64,000 nt of DNA from RBG-16-34-14 sp963727535. GTDB taxonomy: Bacteria > Bacteroidota > Ignavibacteria > Ignavibacteriales > Ignavibacteriaceae. Below the pieces are notes generated by a model, which searched no databases, had not been told where the DNA came from, and worked only from the letters and a program-made list of their open reading frames with translations. The stretch is from NCBI GenBank assembly GCA_963727535.1, contig CAVSGR010000001.1, positions 930,001 to 994,000 on the forward strand. The letters are read 5' to 3'. How positions within the stretch are numbered: position 1 is the stretch's first letter; each line of letters opens with the position of its first letter. Positions 9,059-18,680 of this stretch are shown here, one piece after another. The position numbers and the translations under genes were made by a program.

Positions 9059-9418
9059 ATGTTAGATTTAGAACATAAAAATTTAGATGTATGGAAGAAA
9101 AGTCTCGAATTTGTTTCAAACATATATAGACTTACTCAAGCATTTCCTCGTGAAGAACAATTTGGGCTAACTTCTCAGTTAAGGAGAGCATCTGTTTCTG
9201 TTATATCTAATATTGCAGAAGGATTTGCACGCAGTTCGGAAATTGAGACACGAAGATTTCTGGAAATAGCACGATCTTCTTTAGTCGAAGTTGACACCTA
9301 AATTGAAATATCTATCACTCTTAAATACTTGACTGAAAGTGATATTACAGAATTAAAAGAAAATTCAAATCACATTTTTGCAATGCTAACAAATTTGATT
9401 AAAAAGTTTTCAAAATAA
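9059..9418 (+). pseudogene. Four-helix-bundle protein (S23/IVP family), interrupted by in-frame TAA
   Basis: About 119 codons of the family found in 23S rRNA intervening sequences and related to the Avd accessory protein. It starts MLDLEHKNLDVWKKSLEF and holds the hallmark RRASVSVISNIAEGFAR. An in-frame TAA at 9299-9301 stands where the pattern suggests Gln (EVDT-stop-IEISITLKYL). The frame then runs on to a natural end LTNLIKKFSK at 9418. A single C-to-T change or a base error would explain it. It lies between an HD-like gene and aconitase, inside imperfect inverted repeats, which suggests a mobile or formerly mobile unit. I prefer ATG 9059 to the overlapping GTG at 8999. Confidence 0.75.
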
Positions 9419-9428
9419 ATTCAGATGA

Positions 9429-9470
9429 TTTACTGTTTACGTCTTACATTTTTCGTCTCTCGTCTTTCGG
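9429..9470. repeat. Right flank of four-helix-bundle unit (pyrimidine-rich words)
   Basis: Contains TTACGTCTTACATTTTTCG and TCTCTCGTCTTTCGG. In reverse complement it has the same GACGA/AAACG word composition as 9003-9047, giving the unit imperfect inverted ends. It ends just before the aconitase ribosome-binding site (GGAGG, 9470-9474). Confidence 0.5.
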
Positions 9471-9477
9471 AGGTAAT

Positions 9478-11445
9478 ATGTCCCAAACACTCGTAGAAAA
9501 AATCGCACAAAAATATGCTGTGGGATTAAATACTGAACACGAAGTGCATTCCGGGGATTACCTTTCAATCAAGCCTGCTTATGTAATGACGCACGATAAC
9601 ACAGGTGCAGTCATCCCAAAATTCAAATCTATCGGTGCAAAAAAATTATTTAATCCGCGGCAGGTTGTTCACACACTTGACCACGATATTCAAAACAAAA
9701 GTGAAAAAAATTTGGAGAAATATAAAAAGATTGAAGAGTTCTCTAAATCAATGGGTGCAGATTTTTATCCCGCGGGAAGAGGAATCGGTCATCAGATTAT
9801 GTGTGAAGAAGGTTATGCGTGGCCGGGAACAATGGCTGTTGCTTCTGATAGTCACTCAAATATGTACGGTGGATTAGGATGCTTGGGAACTCCGATTGTT
9901 CGCACTGATGCTGCGGCAATTTGGGCAACAGGAAGAACCTGGTGGAAAGTTCCCCCAATTGCAAAAGTAGAATTAACCAGGAAACTTCAAAATGGCGTAA
10001 CAGGAAAAGATGTTATCATTTCTCTATGCGGATATTTTAATAAAGATGAAGTCTTAAATCATGCGATCGAATTTGTTGGTGATGGCATTCAATACCTAAC
10101 TATTGAAGAAAGATTGACAATTGCAAATATGACAACTGAATGGGGTGCACTTGTTGGATTATTCCCTATCGATGATAAAACAATTCAATGGCTGAGAGCA
10201 CGTGATAAGTTTATTCAAAAAAGAGGACTTGAAGGAGTTTTATCCGATGTGGACGGGAACGGGAAACATCCAAGAATAAATGAAGAAAGAATTTCTGAAC
10301 TTGAAAAAAACATTATTAAAGCTGATAACGATGCTTTTTATTCAAAAGAATTGAAAATTGATCTCTCAACAATTGAACCTTATGTATCAGGTCCAAATTC
10401 TGTAAAAGTAATGAACTCAGTTTCAGAACTGAAAAAGCAAAATTTAAAAATTAATAAAGCGTATCTCGTTTCCTGTGTTAACAGCCGACTGGATGATTTA
10501 AAGGAAGCAGCAGAAATTATGAGAGGTAAAAAAGTTGCAGATGGAGTTGAATTCTACGTTGCTGCTGCATCCAGCGAAGTTCAAAAGCAGAGTGAAATTG
10601 CAGGCTACTGGCGGGAACTTATTGATGCCGGAGCTAAAACTTTGCCACCCGGCTGTGGACCTTGCATTGGATTAGGAACCGGATTACTTCAGGATGGAGA
10701 AGTCGGAATTTCTGCGACGAACAGAAACTTCAGAGGAAGAATGGGCTCACCAAATGCGTTTGCGTATCTTGCTTCACCGGCTGTTGTGGCAGCTTCTGCC
10801 ATAGCAGGTAAGATAGACTTTAGCTGGGAAAATGGAAGTAAACAAATTGAAGCTGAAATCAAAACCAACAAAAAAAAATCTACCGAAAAATCTTCAGTGA
10901 AAATTCTGCCTGAATTTCCTTCAGTGATTGAAGGAAACCTTTTGTTCTGTCATCAGGATAATTTGAACACAGATGGAATCTATCCCGGTAAATATACATA
11001 TATTGATGACTTCACTCCTGAACAACAGGCAGGAGTAGTGATGGAAAACTACGATCCGGAATTCGGAAATATTGTGAACAAAGGCGATGTCGTTGCCGGC
11101 GGATTTAATTTCGGAACAGGAAGTTCACGCGAACAGGCTGCAACTGCATTTAAGTATAAAGGAATTGCTTGCGTTATTGCCGGCTCATTCAGCGAAACCT
11201 ACGCACGTAATGCAATTAACAATGGTTTTTTAATTATCGAATGTTCTGATTTAGTAAATGATCTTAAAGAAAAATATGGTAAAGAAAAACTCAGTGTCCA
11301 GACAAATAAAAAAGTAAAAATAGATTTTGAAAATTCTTCAATCACTTTTGATGGAAAAGAATACTCGATAGATCCTGTGGGTGAAGCTGCGCAGGAATTG
11401 ATTATTGCCGGTGGATTAGAGGAATGGGTGAAGAAAAATTTGTAA
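9478..11445 (+). CDS. Aconitase-family hydratase
   Basis: 655 residues, a single-chain aconitase/homoaconitase-type enzyme that isomerises citrate and isocitrate (or a homologous tricarboxylate) with a [4Fe-4S] cluster. Cluster cysteines are visible in YLVSCVNSRLDD and LPPGCGPCIGLG. The substrate-binding swivel domain holds FGTGSSREQAATAFKYKG. It is shorter than AcnA (about 890) and mitochondrial-type aconitase (about 750), closer to single-chain homoaconitases. The dehydrogenase upstream and citrate lyase downstream favour a role as aconitate hydratase in the TCA cycle or its reverse. GGAGG lies 3 bases before the ATG. Frame intact. Confidence 0.88.
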   Translation: MSQTLVEKIAQKYAVGLNTEHEVHSGDYLSIKPAYVMTHDNTGAVIPKFKSIGAKKLFNPRQVVHTLDHDIQNKSEKNLEKYKKIEEFSKSMGADFYPAGRGIGHQIMCEEGYAWPGTMAVASDSHSNMYGGLGCLGTPIVRTDAAAIWATGRTWWKVPPIAKVELTRKLQNGVTGKDVIISLCGYFNKDEVLNHAIEFVGDGIQYLTIEERLTIANMTTEWGALVGLFPIDDKTIQWLRARDKFIQKRGLEGVLSDVDGNGKHPRINEERISELEKNIIKADNDAFYSKELKIDLSTIEPYVSGPNSVKVMNSVSELKKQNLKINKAYLVSCVNSRLDDLKEAAEIMRGKKVADGVEFYVAAASSEVQKQSEIAGYWRELIDAGAKTLPPGCGPCIGLGTGLLQDGEVGISATNRNFRGRMGSPNAFAYLASPAVVAASAIAGKIDFSWENGSKQIEAEIKTNKKKSTEKSSVKILPEFPSVIEGNLLFCHQDNLNTDGIYPGKYTYIDDFTPEQQAGVVMENYDPEFGNIVNKGDVVAGGFNFGTGSSREQAATAFKYKGIACVIAGSFSETYARNAINNGFLIIECSDLVNDLKEKYGKEKLSVQTNKKVKIDFENSSITFDGKEYSIDPVGEAAQELIIAGGLEEWVKKNL

Positions 11446-11456
11446 AAAGTATAATA

Positions 11457-13162
11457 ATGGCTGATAACGATATAATAATTCTGGACCAAATTCTTACTAA
11501 GCGTAAAGAAATCATTGCGCCAGACTTATCTGATTCAGATTATTTTGAAATATTTTCGGTTGAGGAGTTACTAAAGGAATACAATTTAGATTATGAGGAA
11601 ATTGAAAATAGTATAGTGGGTGGTGGACACGATGGGGGGATCGATTCGTTCTTCATTTTTATTGAAAATAACTTGGCTTCGAGTGATTTTGATTATAGCA
11701 GAATAAAGGAAGGAGCACAAATTGAGTTTGTGATTATCCAATCAAAAACTCAATTAGGTTATAGCGAGAGTGTAATTAATAACTTTATTTCGACTTTCGA
11801 AGACCTTCTTAATATGAAGAATAATCTTAATGATTTGGTTAATGTACATAATTCAAGATTACACGATAAACTGATATACTGCGCAAATCCGTAAAGAAAT
11901 ACTTCAAAATTTCAAAAATAAAATTCTCGTTCTTTTATGTAACAAAAGGAGATTGAACAAATTCATAGAAATGTTATAGAAAAATAGACTCGTTACAAAA
12001 AGTAATTAAACGTTACTTTTCCATGCGGAATTTCAGTTTGAATTTGTTGGTGCTGAAGATTTACGAATATAATCTAGAAAAAGAAAAATAAAATAATTCA
12101 TCTTATAATTACTGGCATTACAATTTTAGAGGAGATGGTATTATATGTTTGGTCAAATTTAAAGATTACATTAAATTCATTACTGATGAAAGCAATAATA
12201 GAATTAAGTAATCTTTGATGTAAATGTGAGGGAATACGAAGGAGCAATTGAGGTTAATAGAGCAATTAGAGACACATTGGAAAGCCAGAAGCGGGACATA
12301 AATTTTTGGTGGCTAAATAATGGTATTACGATAGTTGCTACAAAAGAATCTATGATAATTGGTGATTTAGTATTAGAAGACCAAAAGTCTTAATGGATTG
12401 CAGACTGCACAAGAAATCGTCAAGAATTTAAAGATCATAACCCAAAAGATTATAATCGATTGATTTTAGTGCATTTTATAGTAACAAAAGACGAAAGTAT
12501 TAGAAATCAAATTATTAAGGTAACTAATAATTAAACGCGAATCGTATCTTATTGGATGAAAGCATTTGAGAAAATACATTTATGACATTGAAAATTTTTA
12601 GGTTTCAAGGAGATCTATTACGATAGACAAAAGAATTTTTATAAAAATCAGGAGAAACCTAGACACCAAATAGTCAGTATGCAATTCATTGCACAATGTT
12701 TTGCGGCAACGATTCTTCAAGAACCTAATACAGCTAGAGGACGGCCTGGTAACCTTATCAAAGATGATAATACGTATTCAATAATATTTAATGCAAAGAA
12801 TGACTTAAAGATTTATTTACATGTAAGAAAGTTTGTAAAATTTATTGATGAAATCTAGAAGTGATGCGCCTGAATTTGCAAAAAATGAAAGGATGAATTT
12901 AAGATTTCATTTTTCAAGTTTGATCACAGCCTTATTATTGGGAAATAATCAAAATCACTGCTAAAGGATTTTGTTAATAAAATTGATCTCGATAAAATCG
13001 ATAAATAGTTACTTTCCAAATGGATTAAAGATTTATGGAAAATATTTAATAAAAATGAAGAATTAAATTAGAAAGAACCGCATATTGCAAAAACTAAAGA
13101 ATTTGATTTAAGGATATCAAAACAGAATAAACAATTAAAATTCTAGAAAAATAAAACAGATT
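11457..13162 (+). pseudogene. Remnant of AIPR-type (abortive infection phage resistance) gene
   Basis: An open N-terminal part runs to 11894 (MADNDIIILDQIL, then GGGHDGGIDSFFIFIEN and IQSKTQLGYSESVINNF), which matches the start of AIPR-family proteins. Beyond it the frame is broken many times, yet recognisable pieces follow in order: INFWWLNNGITIVATKES near 12300, a shifted NGLQTAQEIV near 12395, KPRHQIVSMQFIAQCFAATI near 12655, and RGRPGNLIKDDNTYSIIFN near 12740. Numerous stops and shifts distinguish it from the single breaks seen in housekeeping genes, so this is real decay. AIPR proteins are linked to phage defence by family knowledge; no active partner is adjacent. Confidence 0.82.
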
Positions 13163-13178
13163 AAGAGATTGTAACATT

Positions 13179-14613
13179 ATGAAGACAAATCAATTTCCCG
13201 TACCATTTCAGAATTTGCAGTAAATCTTAAATACGAAGACTTACCAAATGAAGTTATCAATGAAGTAAAAAGATATTTGTACGATTCAATCGGATGTGCA
13301 TTTGGCGGATATCATACGAAAGATGTAAAAATCTTACGGGATATTTACAAAGAAATGGGCGGCAAACCTGAATCAACAATAATTGGCTACGGTGATAAAA
13401 TTCCCGCTGTGAATTCCACCTTGGTTAATTCGTTAATGATTAGGGCACTCGATTTCAATGATATTTACTGGAAAGAAGATCCTTCACATCCTTCCGATAT
13501 TATTCCTGCTGCATTGTCCGTTGGAGAAATGGTTGGGGCTTCAATGAAAGAAGTAATAACAGCAATAGTTCTCGCTTATGAATTTGAACAAAGACTTTGC
13601 GAATTTGCTGTCCCGGGAATCCGCGAACGTAAATGGCATCACGCAACTTTAACACAATTTGTTTCCCCTATTGTTGCCGGAAAAATTCTTGGACTAACCG
13701 TAGACCAGATGGTTAATGCAATTGGAATTAGCGGAAGCCACAATCATACTATTGGTTGTCCTACCGCGGGCAAACTTACGATGATGAAAAATACCGTTGA
13801 TCCAATGGCTGTTCAATCGGGTGTGTTTGCAGCTTTAATGGCTCAACGCGGATATTCCGGAACTGAAGCTGTTTTTGAAGGGAAAGAAGGATTGATGGAT
13901 ACTTTCCTTGGTTGGAATGCGAAAGAACAAAAAGTTGAACCTGTTAGTATGAAAGGACGAGATGGCGTTTCTGAATGGAAGTGGAATATCGATAAACTTG
14001 TTAGCGGACTTGGAGATTCTTTTAAAATTCTTGAATGCAGTATGAAAGCTTTCCCAACCGAGGCTTTAACCCACACTCATCTTTCGGCAACTTTAAAAGT
14101 AATTACGAAAAACAACATAACTTATGATAAGATCGATTCTGTAACACTTACAACTTTAGCCCAGGCTTATGATATTCTTTTTGATCCACACAAGTATCGT
14201 CCTGAATCAAGAGAAACAGCAGATCACTCACTTCCCTACTGTATTGCTGCTGCCTTGGTAGATCATAAAATTACAACTCAATCTTTTTCGAAGAAAAATT
14301 AAAAGATCCAAGAATCTGGGAAGTAATTGATAAAATAAAAGGCGAAGCATCAATTGAATTTGAAAAGATGTTTCCGGCAAAGCAGCCTTCAAAAGTTGTA
14401 ATAAAAACAAACGATGGGAAAGAGTTTTCGGAATATCTTGAATATCCGAAAGGTGATCCAAGAGAACCGATGACGATGGAAGATCTCGATAATAAATTTA
14501 ATTCTCTTTCGGGAGAGCTTCTTTCATCAACAAGACAAAAAGAAATTAAAGATGCGATCTTCAATGCGGAACTTTTGACTACGAAAGAGTTTATGAAGAA
14601 ACTCATTGCCTGA
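13179..14613 (+). CDS. MmgE/PrpD-family dehydratase (two frame breaks)
   Basis: Member of the family of 2-methylcitrate dehydratase and cis-aconitate decarboxylase. The N-terminus is MKTN, then after a -1 break near 13188 SISRTISEFAVNLKYEDLP, continuing into YDSIGCAFGGYHTKDVK. The central region has RALDFNDIYWKEDPSHPSD, GISGSHNHTIGCPTAGKL and MKAFPTEALTHTHLSA, and the C-terminal part resumes after a second -1 break at the T5 run 14284-14288 (FFEEKLKDPRIWEVIDKI). Joined length is about 478 residues, normal for the family. Its place between aconitase and citrate lyase suggests a tricarboxylate substrate; the exact reaction is not determined. Confidence 0.85.
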
Positions 14614-14640
14614 TTGTTTCATTGATTCATTGTTTAAATA
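14614..14640. repeat. Left flank of second four-helix-bundle unit
   Basis: ATTGTTTCATTGATTCATTG lies directly before the gene. Its reverse complement (AAACAATGAATCAATGAAAC) resembles the right flank at 15018-15052, so the unit has imperfect inverted ends. Confidence 0.5.
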
Positions 14641-14641
14641 A

Positions 14642-15019
14642 ATGGAAAAGAAATATTTAAAGCTTAACAACATTGATGCTTACAAAGTCGCTTTCAATTT
14701 GAGCAATTATGTTTGGGATTTGATTATCAAATCGGGTAGATTTAATCTAGATACTATTGGGAAACAATTTATAAGATCGGTTGATTCGATATCAGCAAAT
14801 ATTGCAGAAGGTTTTGGAAGATACTCGAAGAAAGATAAAATTAAGTTCTTTAGAATTAGTTTTGGTTCGATGTATGAATCATTGGATTGGAATGAAAAAG
14901 CATTTAAGAGAAAAGTAATAAGTAAAAAAGAATATGATCACATCTTTTCTGAGTTACAAAAACTTCCAAAACTTATTCATCAATTGATTAATTTCACAAA
15001 TGAAAAATTATCTAAATAA
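14642..15019 (+). CDS. Four-helix-bundle protein (S23/IVP family)
   Basis: 125 residues, intact. The family hallmark FIRSVDSISANIAEGFGRYS is near residues 43-62, followed by FFRISFGSMYESLDWNEKA and a final helix LPKLIHQLINFTNEKL. Relatives occur as reading frames within 23S rRNA intervening sequences and, by structure, resemble the Avd protein of diversity-generating retroelements. No reverse transcriptase or variable repeat is seen here. The gene sits inside the citrate cluster between mmgE/prpD and citDE, with inverted flanks, and looks like an insertion. Function unknown. Confidence 0.85.
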   Translation: MEKKYLKLNNIDAYKVAFNLSNYVWDLIIKSGRFNLDTIGKQFIRSVDSISANIAEGFGRYSKKDKIKFFRISFGSMYESLDWNEKAFKRKVISKKEYDHIFSELQKLPKLIHQLINFTNEKLSK

Positions 15020-15052
15020 AACAATGGAACAATTTAGCAATGAGACAATATT
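15020..15052. repeat. Right flank of second four-helix-bundle unit
   Basis: Contains AACAATGGAACAATTTAGC followed by AATGAGACAAT. It is an imperfect inverted copy of 14614-14640 and a direct relative of the solo palindrome at 8375-8409. Confidence 0.5.
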
Positions 15053-15094
15053 GTTAAAGTAATAAGTAACTCAGGATGAATTAAGCGAGTTTAT

Positions 15095-16315
15095 ATGATA
15101 CAAAAACAAAAAAAAGTTAGTGCAGGCAAACGTGGAGAATCAGTTCGATCTGATTGCTATTTCGAAGTCGAACTGAAAAACTCAGACGGAATAAAAATAA
15201 ATATGAAGAGCAAAGTATCTTCAATGTATGGTGTGTCAATAAAAGCTCAAATAGAAGATATGTGCAAGTTCTTCGCTTTAAAGAATGCAGAAATATATTT
15301 TGAAGATAGCGGCGCTCTTCCCTATGTTATTACAGCAAGACTGGAACTTGCAATAAAAAAATTAAAACCGGGAATTCAAAAAGAATACCTTCTTCCCTTT
15401 AACAAGAAGAATCTTTACAAAACAACTAAGGACAGGTTAAGAAGAAGCCGTCTTTATCTCCCGGGAAATGAACCAAAATTTTTCATCAACGCAGGACTAC
15501 ATTCTCCAGATGGGATTATTTTAGATCTTGAAGATAGTGTTTCGCCATCAGAAAAGGAATCCGCTCAGCTTCTTGTAAGAAATGCTTTACGTGCAGTTGA
15601 TTTTTACGGCACAGAAAGAATGGTTCGTATCAATCAATTACCAAAAGGAATTGATGATTTGAAGTTTATTGTCCCTCATAACCCGCATGTTATTTTAATT
15701 CCAAAATGTGAATCAGCCGAGCAGGTTCTTAAAGTTCAGAATGAAGTCATTAGACTGAAGAAGAAGAGTAATATAAAAGATGAAATTTATTTTATGCCTA
15801 TTATAGAAAGTGCACTGGGAATATTAAAAGCTTTTGAGATTGCATCTTCTTCAAAAAATATTTGTGCGCTCGCAATCGGACTTGAAGATTACACAGCAGA
15901 TCTCGGAACTCAAAGAACAAATGAAGGAAGAGAATCTTTCTTTGCAAGATCAATGCTAATAAATGCAGCAAAAGCTGCAGGAGTACAAGCGGTTGATACA
16001 GTATTTTCTGATGTCGCTGATATGGACGGATTACGACAATCAGTTCTCGAAGCGAAATCACTTGGTTTTGAAGGCAAAGGATGTATTCATCCAAGACAAA
16101 TAAAAGTTGTGCATGAGGCATTTGCACCAACTGCAGTAGAAATTGAAAAAGCAAAGAAGATTGTTCTTGCATTTGAAGAGGCTGAGAAAAAAGGATTAAG
16201 CGTAGTTTCTCTTGGAAGTAAAATGATTGATCCTCCTGTTGTTAAACGAGCATTAAAGACAATTGAATTAGCAATAATGAATGATCTTCTCTCGGGAGAT
16301 TGGAGAAAACAATGA
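15095..16315 (+). CDS. citE: Citrate lyase, fused acyl-carrier (CitD) and beta (CitE) subunits
   Basis: 406 residues in two parts. Residues about 1-100 match the citrate lyase acyl carrier protein: GKRGESVRSDCYFEVEL holds the serine (about Ser19) expected to carry the phosphoribosyl-dephospho-CoA group, and EDSGALPYVITARLELAIKK matches the CitD C-terminus. Residues about 112-406 are CitE, citryl-CoA lyase: RRSRLYLPGNEPKF, ILDLEDSVSPSEK, AIGLEDYTADLG and FEGKGCIHPRQIKVV. The beta subunit cleaves citryl-CoA to oxaloacetate and acetyl-CoA. Its stop overlaps the citF start by ATGA. Subunits are usually separate genes, so the fusion is notable. No prosthetic-group genes (citG, citX, citC) lie in this window. 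Confidence 0.88.
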   Translation: MIQKQKKVSAGKRGESVRSDCYFEVELKNSDGIKINMKSKVSSMYGVSIKAQIEDMCKFFALKNAEIYFEDSGALPYVITARLELAIKKLKPGIQKEYLLPFNKKNLYKTTKDRLRRSRLYLPGNEPKFFINAGLHSPDGIILDLEDSVSPSEKESAQLLVRNALRAVDFYGTERMVRINQLPKGIDDLKFIVPHNPHVILIPKCESAEQVLKVQNEVIRLKKKSNIKDEIYFMPIIESALGILKAFEIASSSKNICALAIGLEDYTADLGTQRTNEGRESFFARSMLINAAKAAGVQAVDTVFSDVADMDGLRQSVLEAKSLGFEGKGCIHPRQIKVVHEAFAPTAVEIEKAKKIVLAFEEAEKKGLSVVSLGSKMIDPPVVKRALKTIELAIMNDLLSGDWRKQ

Positions 16316-17869
16316 AATTAATTAAAAACGCTGCCGGAAGATTAATCCCTGCCGAGGTAAATGGACAACCACAAATTCCTTTTAAGGGAATTAACAATTA
16401 CAAACCGACCGGCAATAAAGCCAAACCACCATTAAGAACCTGCGTTGATTATCCAAAAGATGGTAATAAAGTTGTAAAAGACTTAAAGACTGCTTTAAAA
16501 GAAGCCGGATTAAAAGATGGGATGACAATTTCAACTCACCATCATTTAAGAAATGGTGACATTGTAACGAATTTACTTTTTGATACAGTAAAATCTCTTG
16601 GAGTAAAAAATATCAGGTGGTTCCCTTCTGCTTCATTTCCTGTTCATGAACATTTAATTAAATATCTTAAAGATGGGACAATCCATCATATTGAAGGAAG
16701 TATGAATGGACCTCTTGGAAGATTTACATCCGAAGGAAATATGAAAGGAACAGGGGTTCTCCGTTCTCATGGAGGAAGATACCAGGCTGTTCAGGATGGT
16801 GAGGTTCACATTGATATTGCAGTAATAGCAGCCCCAACTGCAGATCCGTTTGGGAATGCAACCGGCGACCGGGGACCTGCAGCTTGCGGATTATTAGGAT
16901 TTCGCACTTGTTGATTCAGAGTATGCGGATAAAGTTATAGTTGTTACAGATAATCTCATTTCTTTCCCTTGCGTTCCCTGGCAGATTCAGGGAAACAATG
17001 TTGATTATGTTGTTAAGATAGAATCGCTTGGAGATCCTTCCAAAATTGTTTCTGGAACAACAGAAGTAACAAAATCACCGGACAGACTTCTAATTGCTGA
17101 ATATGTTGCACAATTTATTGATGAAGCCGGAATAATGAAAGATGGATTTTCATTCCAGGCAGGTTCCGGTGGAACTAACCTTGCTTTTGTTCTTTTCCTT
17201 AAAGAAAGAATGAAAGCAAAAAACATAAAAGCAAGATTTGTGAGAGGTGGTTCAACAAAATATCTTGTTCAGATGTTAGAAGAAGGATTAACAGATTATA
17301 TTCTCGATGGGCAGACTTTTGACCTTGAGGGTGTAAGAAGTATGCAAGAAAATCCTAACCATATAAATACAAGTCCTTTTACCTCCTATAATTTTCATGG
17401 TAAAGGTAATTTTGCATCTATAGTTGATGTTGCTGTACTTGGTGCGACCGAAGCAGATATAAAATTCAATGCAAATGTTGTAACTCATTCAGATGGTTAT
17501 TTGCTTCATGGTATTGGCGGTTGGCAGAATTGTCTCTACTCAAAATGTACAATACTTGCCATCCCATCATTCAGAGATCGTATTCCTGTAATAGTTGATG
17601 ATGTGACAACCCTTTGTGGAGTGGGAGAATTAATTGATGTTGTAATAACCGAAAGAGGAATTTGTATTAATCCAAAAAGAAAAGATTTGTTGAAAGCATT
17701 GAAAAATTCCAACCTTCCAATTAGAGATATTAAAGACCTGAAGAAAGAAGTTGATGAAATCTGCGGCGGCACTCCTGCAAAACCTAAAGTAAACAAAAGT
17801 AAAGTTGTAGCAATTGTTAAATGGATTGACGGGACAGTGCTGGATTCTGTTTATCAAGTTGATGCTTGA
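16312..17869 (+). CDS. citF: Citrate lyase alpha subunit, citrate CoA-transferase (frameshifted)
   Basis: About 518 residues after repair, the normal CitF length. It transfers the acyl carrier from acetyl to citryl form. The start ATG 16312 overlaps the citDE stop, showing translational coupling; the TTG further upstream is less likely. A +1 break at about 16903 (an extra C after GGATTT) separates GDRGPAACGLLGF from ALVDSEYADKVIVVTDN. The second half has FQAGSGGTNLAFVLFLKE, FVRGGSTKYLVQMLEEG, and DDVTTLCGVGELIDVVITERG. No other oddity is seen. Confidence 0.88.
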
Positions 17870-17894
17870 TATTGGAAATATTTATAAAAATTTT

Positions 17895-18515
17895 CTATTC
17901 TTCAAAATCGAGATTCTTTGGGCTATAATTTTCTTCTTTGTTTTTTAGGACATCTGTAACAGGGACATCTTTATTGACAATAGTAATATTAACATTATCA
18001 ATCCATATCTGACCTCTCCCCTGCAAAAGTATACCGAATGAAATTTCGTCACCAATAGGAGGAACATCCAAAACAATTTCAATTTCCTTCCATTCAGAAG
18101 ATCCGACAAGAGGTCTGTCTCTCATATCGTCAAATGAAAGAGGCTTTCCATTTGCATCATTCACTCTCATCCAAAGTGCTGCCCATCCCCCTATGTACCT
18201 GGTTTTTACATAAGCGCTGAGTTTAATTCTCTGCGCCCGGTAATTATTAGCCTTAAAATTTTGCATTAGTGTTACAAAGCCAACCGGATTGGAAGAAGCA
18301 GATTTCAAATAGGCTGATGCATAACCGGAAACCTGTTCACCGAGGTCGACACCAACCGCATAATCCTGGGGGTTGCTTCCACCTAATAGCCATCCATCGG
18401 GAATATCTCTGTCATGAGTTTGCGGAACCGATACTAAAGGATATCCACTCTGCGAAAAGAGCTGAGTCGAAAAAAAACTTAAAAGAGAGAGAATATATAC
18501 AAACCTGGTTTTCAT
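17895..18515 (-). CDS. Secreted hypothetical protein, possible jelly-roll binding domain
   Basis: 206 residues with a clear signal peptide (MKTRFVYILSLLSFFSTQLFS). The mature part is beta-rich. GWLLGGSNPQDYAVGVD and, at the end, GRGQIWIDNVNITIV look like the galactose-binding/jelly-roll segments of exported or sensor proteins in this phylum, but I cannot name the family. It is convergent with citF and stands alone. Function unknown. Confidence 0.65.
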   Translation of the reverse strand: MKTRFVYILSLLSFFSTQLFSQSGYPLVSVPQTHDRDIPDGWLLGGSNPQDYAVGVDLGEQVSGYASAYLKSASSNPVGFVTLMQNFKANNYRAQRIKLSAYVKTRYIGGWAALWMRVNDANGKPLSFDDMRDRPLVGSSEWKEIEIVLDVPPIGDEISFGILLQGRGQIWIDNVNITIVNKDVPVTDVLKNKEENYSPKNLDFEE

Positions 18516-18680
18516 AAAATTTTACCTTTAATATCGTCTTTAATTGATAATTAAATAACCAAGAATCCTGCCATTGCTGTAAATTTATAAGTTTGTTACC
18601 CCTTTCTAAATAGCTGATTTTTAAGCTGATATCAGAACCGGAAAATCTAGTTTTTGAAAAAATTTCTGCTATTTAAGTAA

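Noticed and set aside
9059..9418. Diversity-generating retroelement around the Avd-like gene
   Set aside because: No reverse transcriptase, template repeat or variable repeat was seen within the window.
11895..13162. Small independent genes within the AIPR region
   Set aside because: The pieces align in order to one AIPR protein and are separated by stops and shifts.
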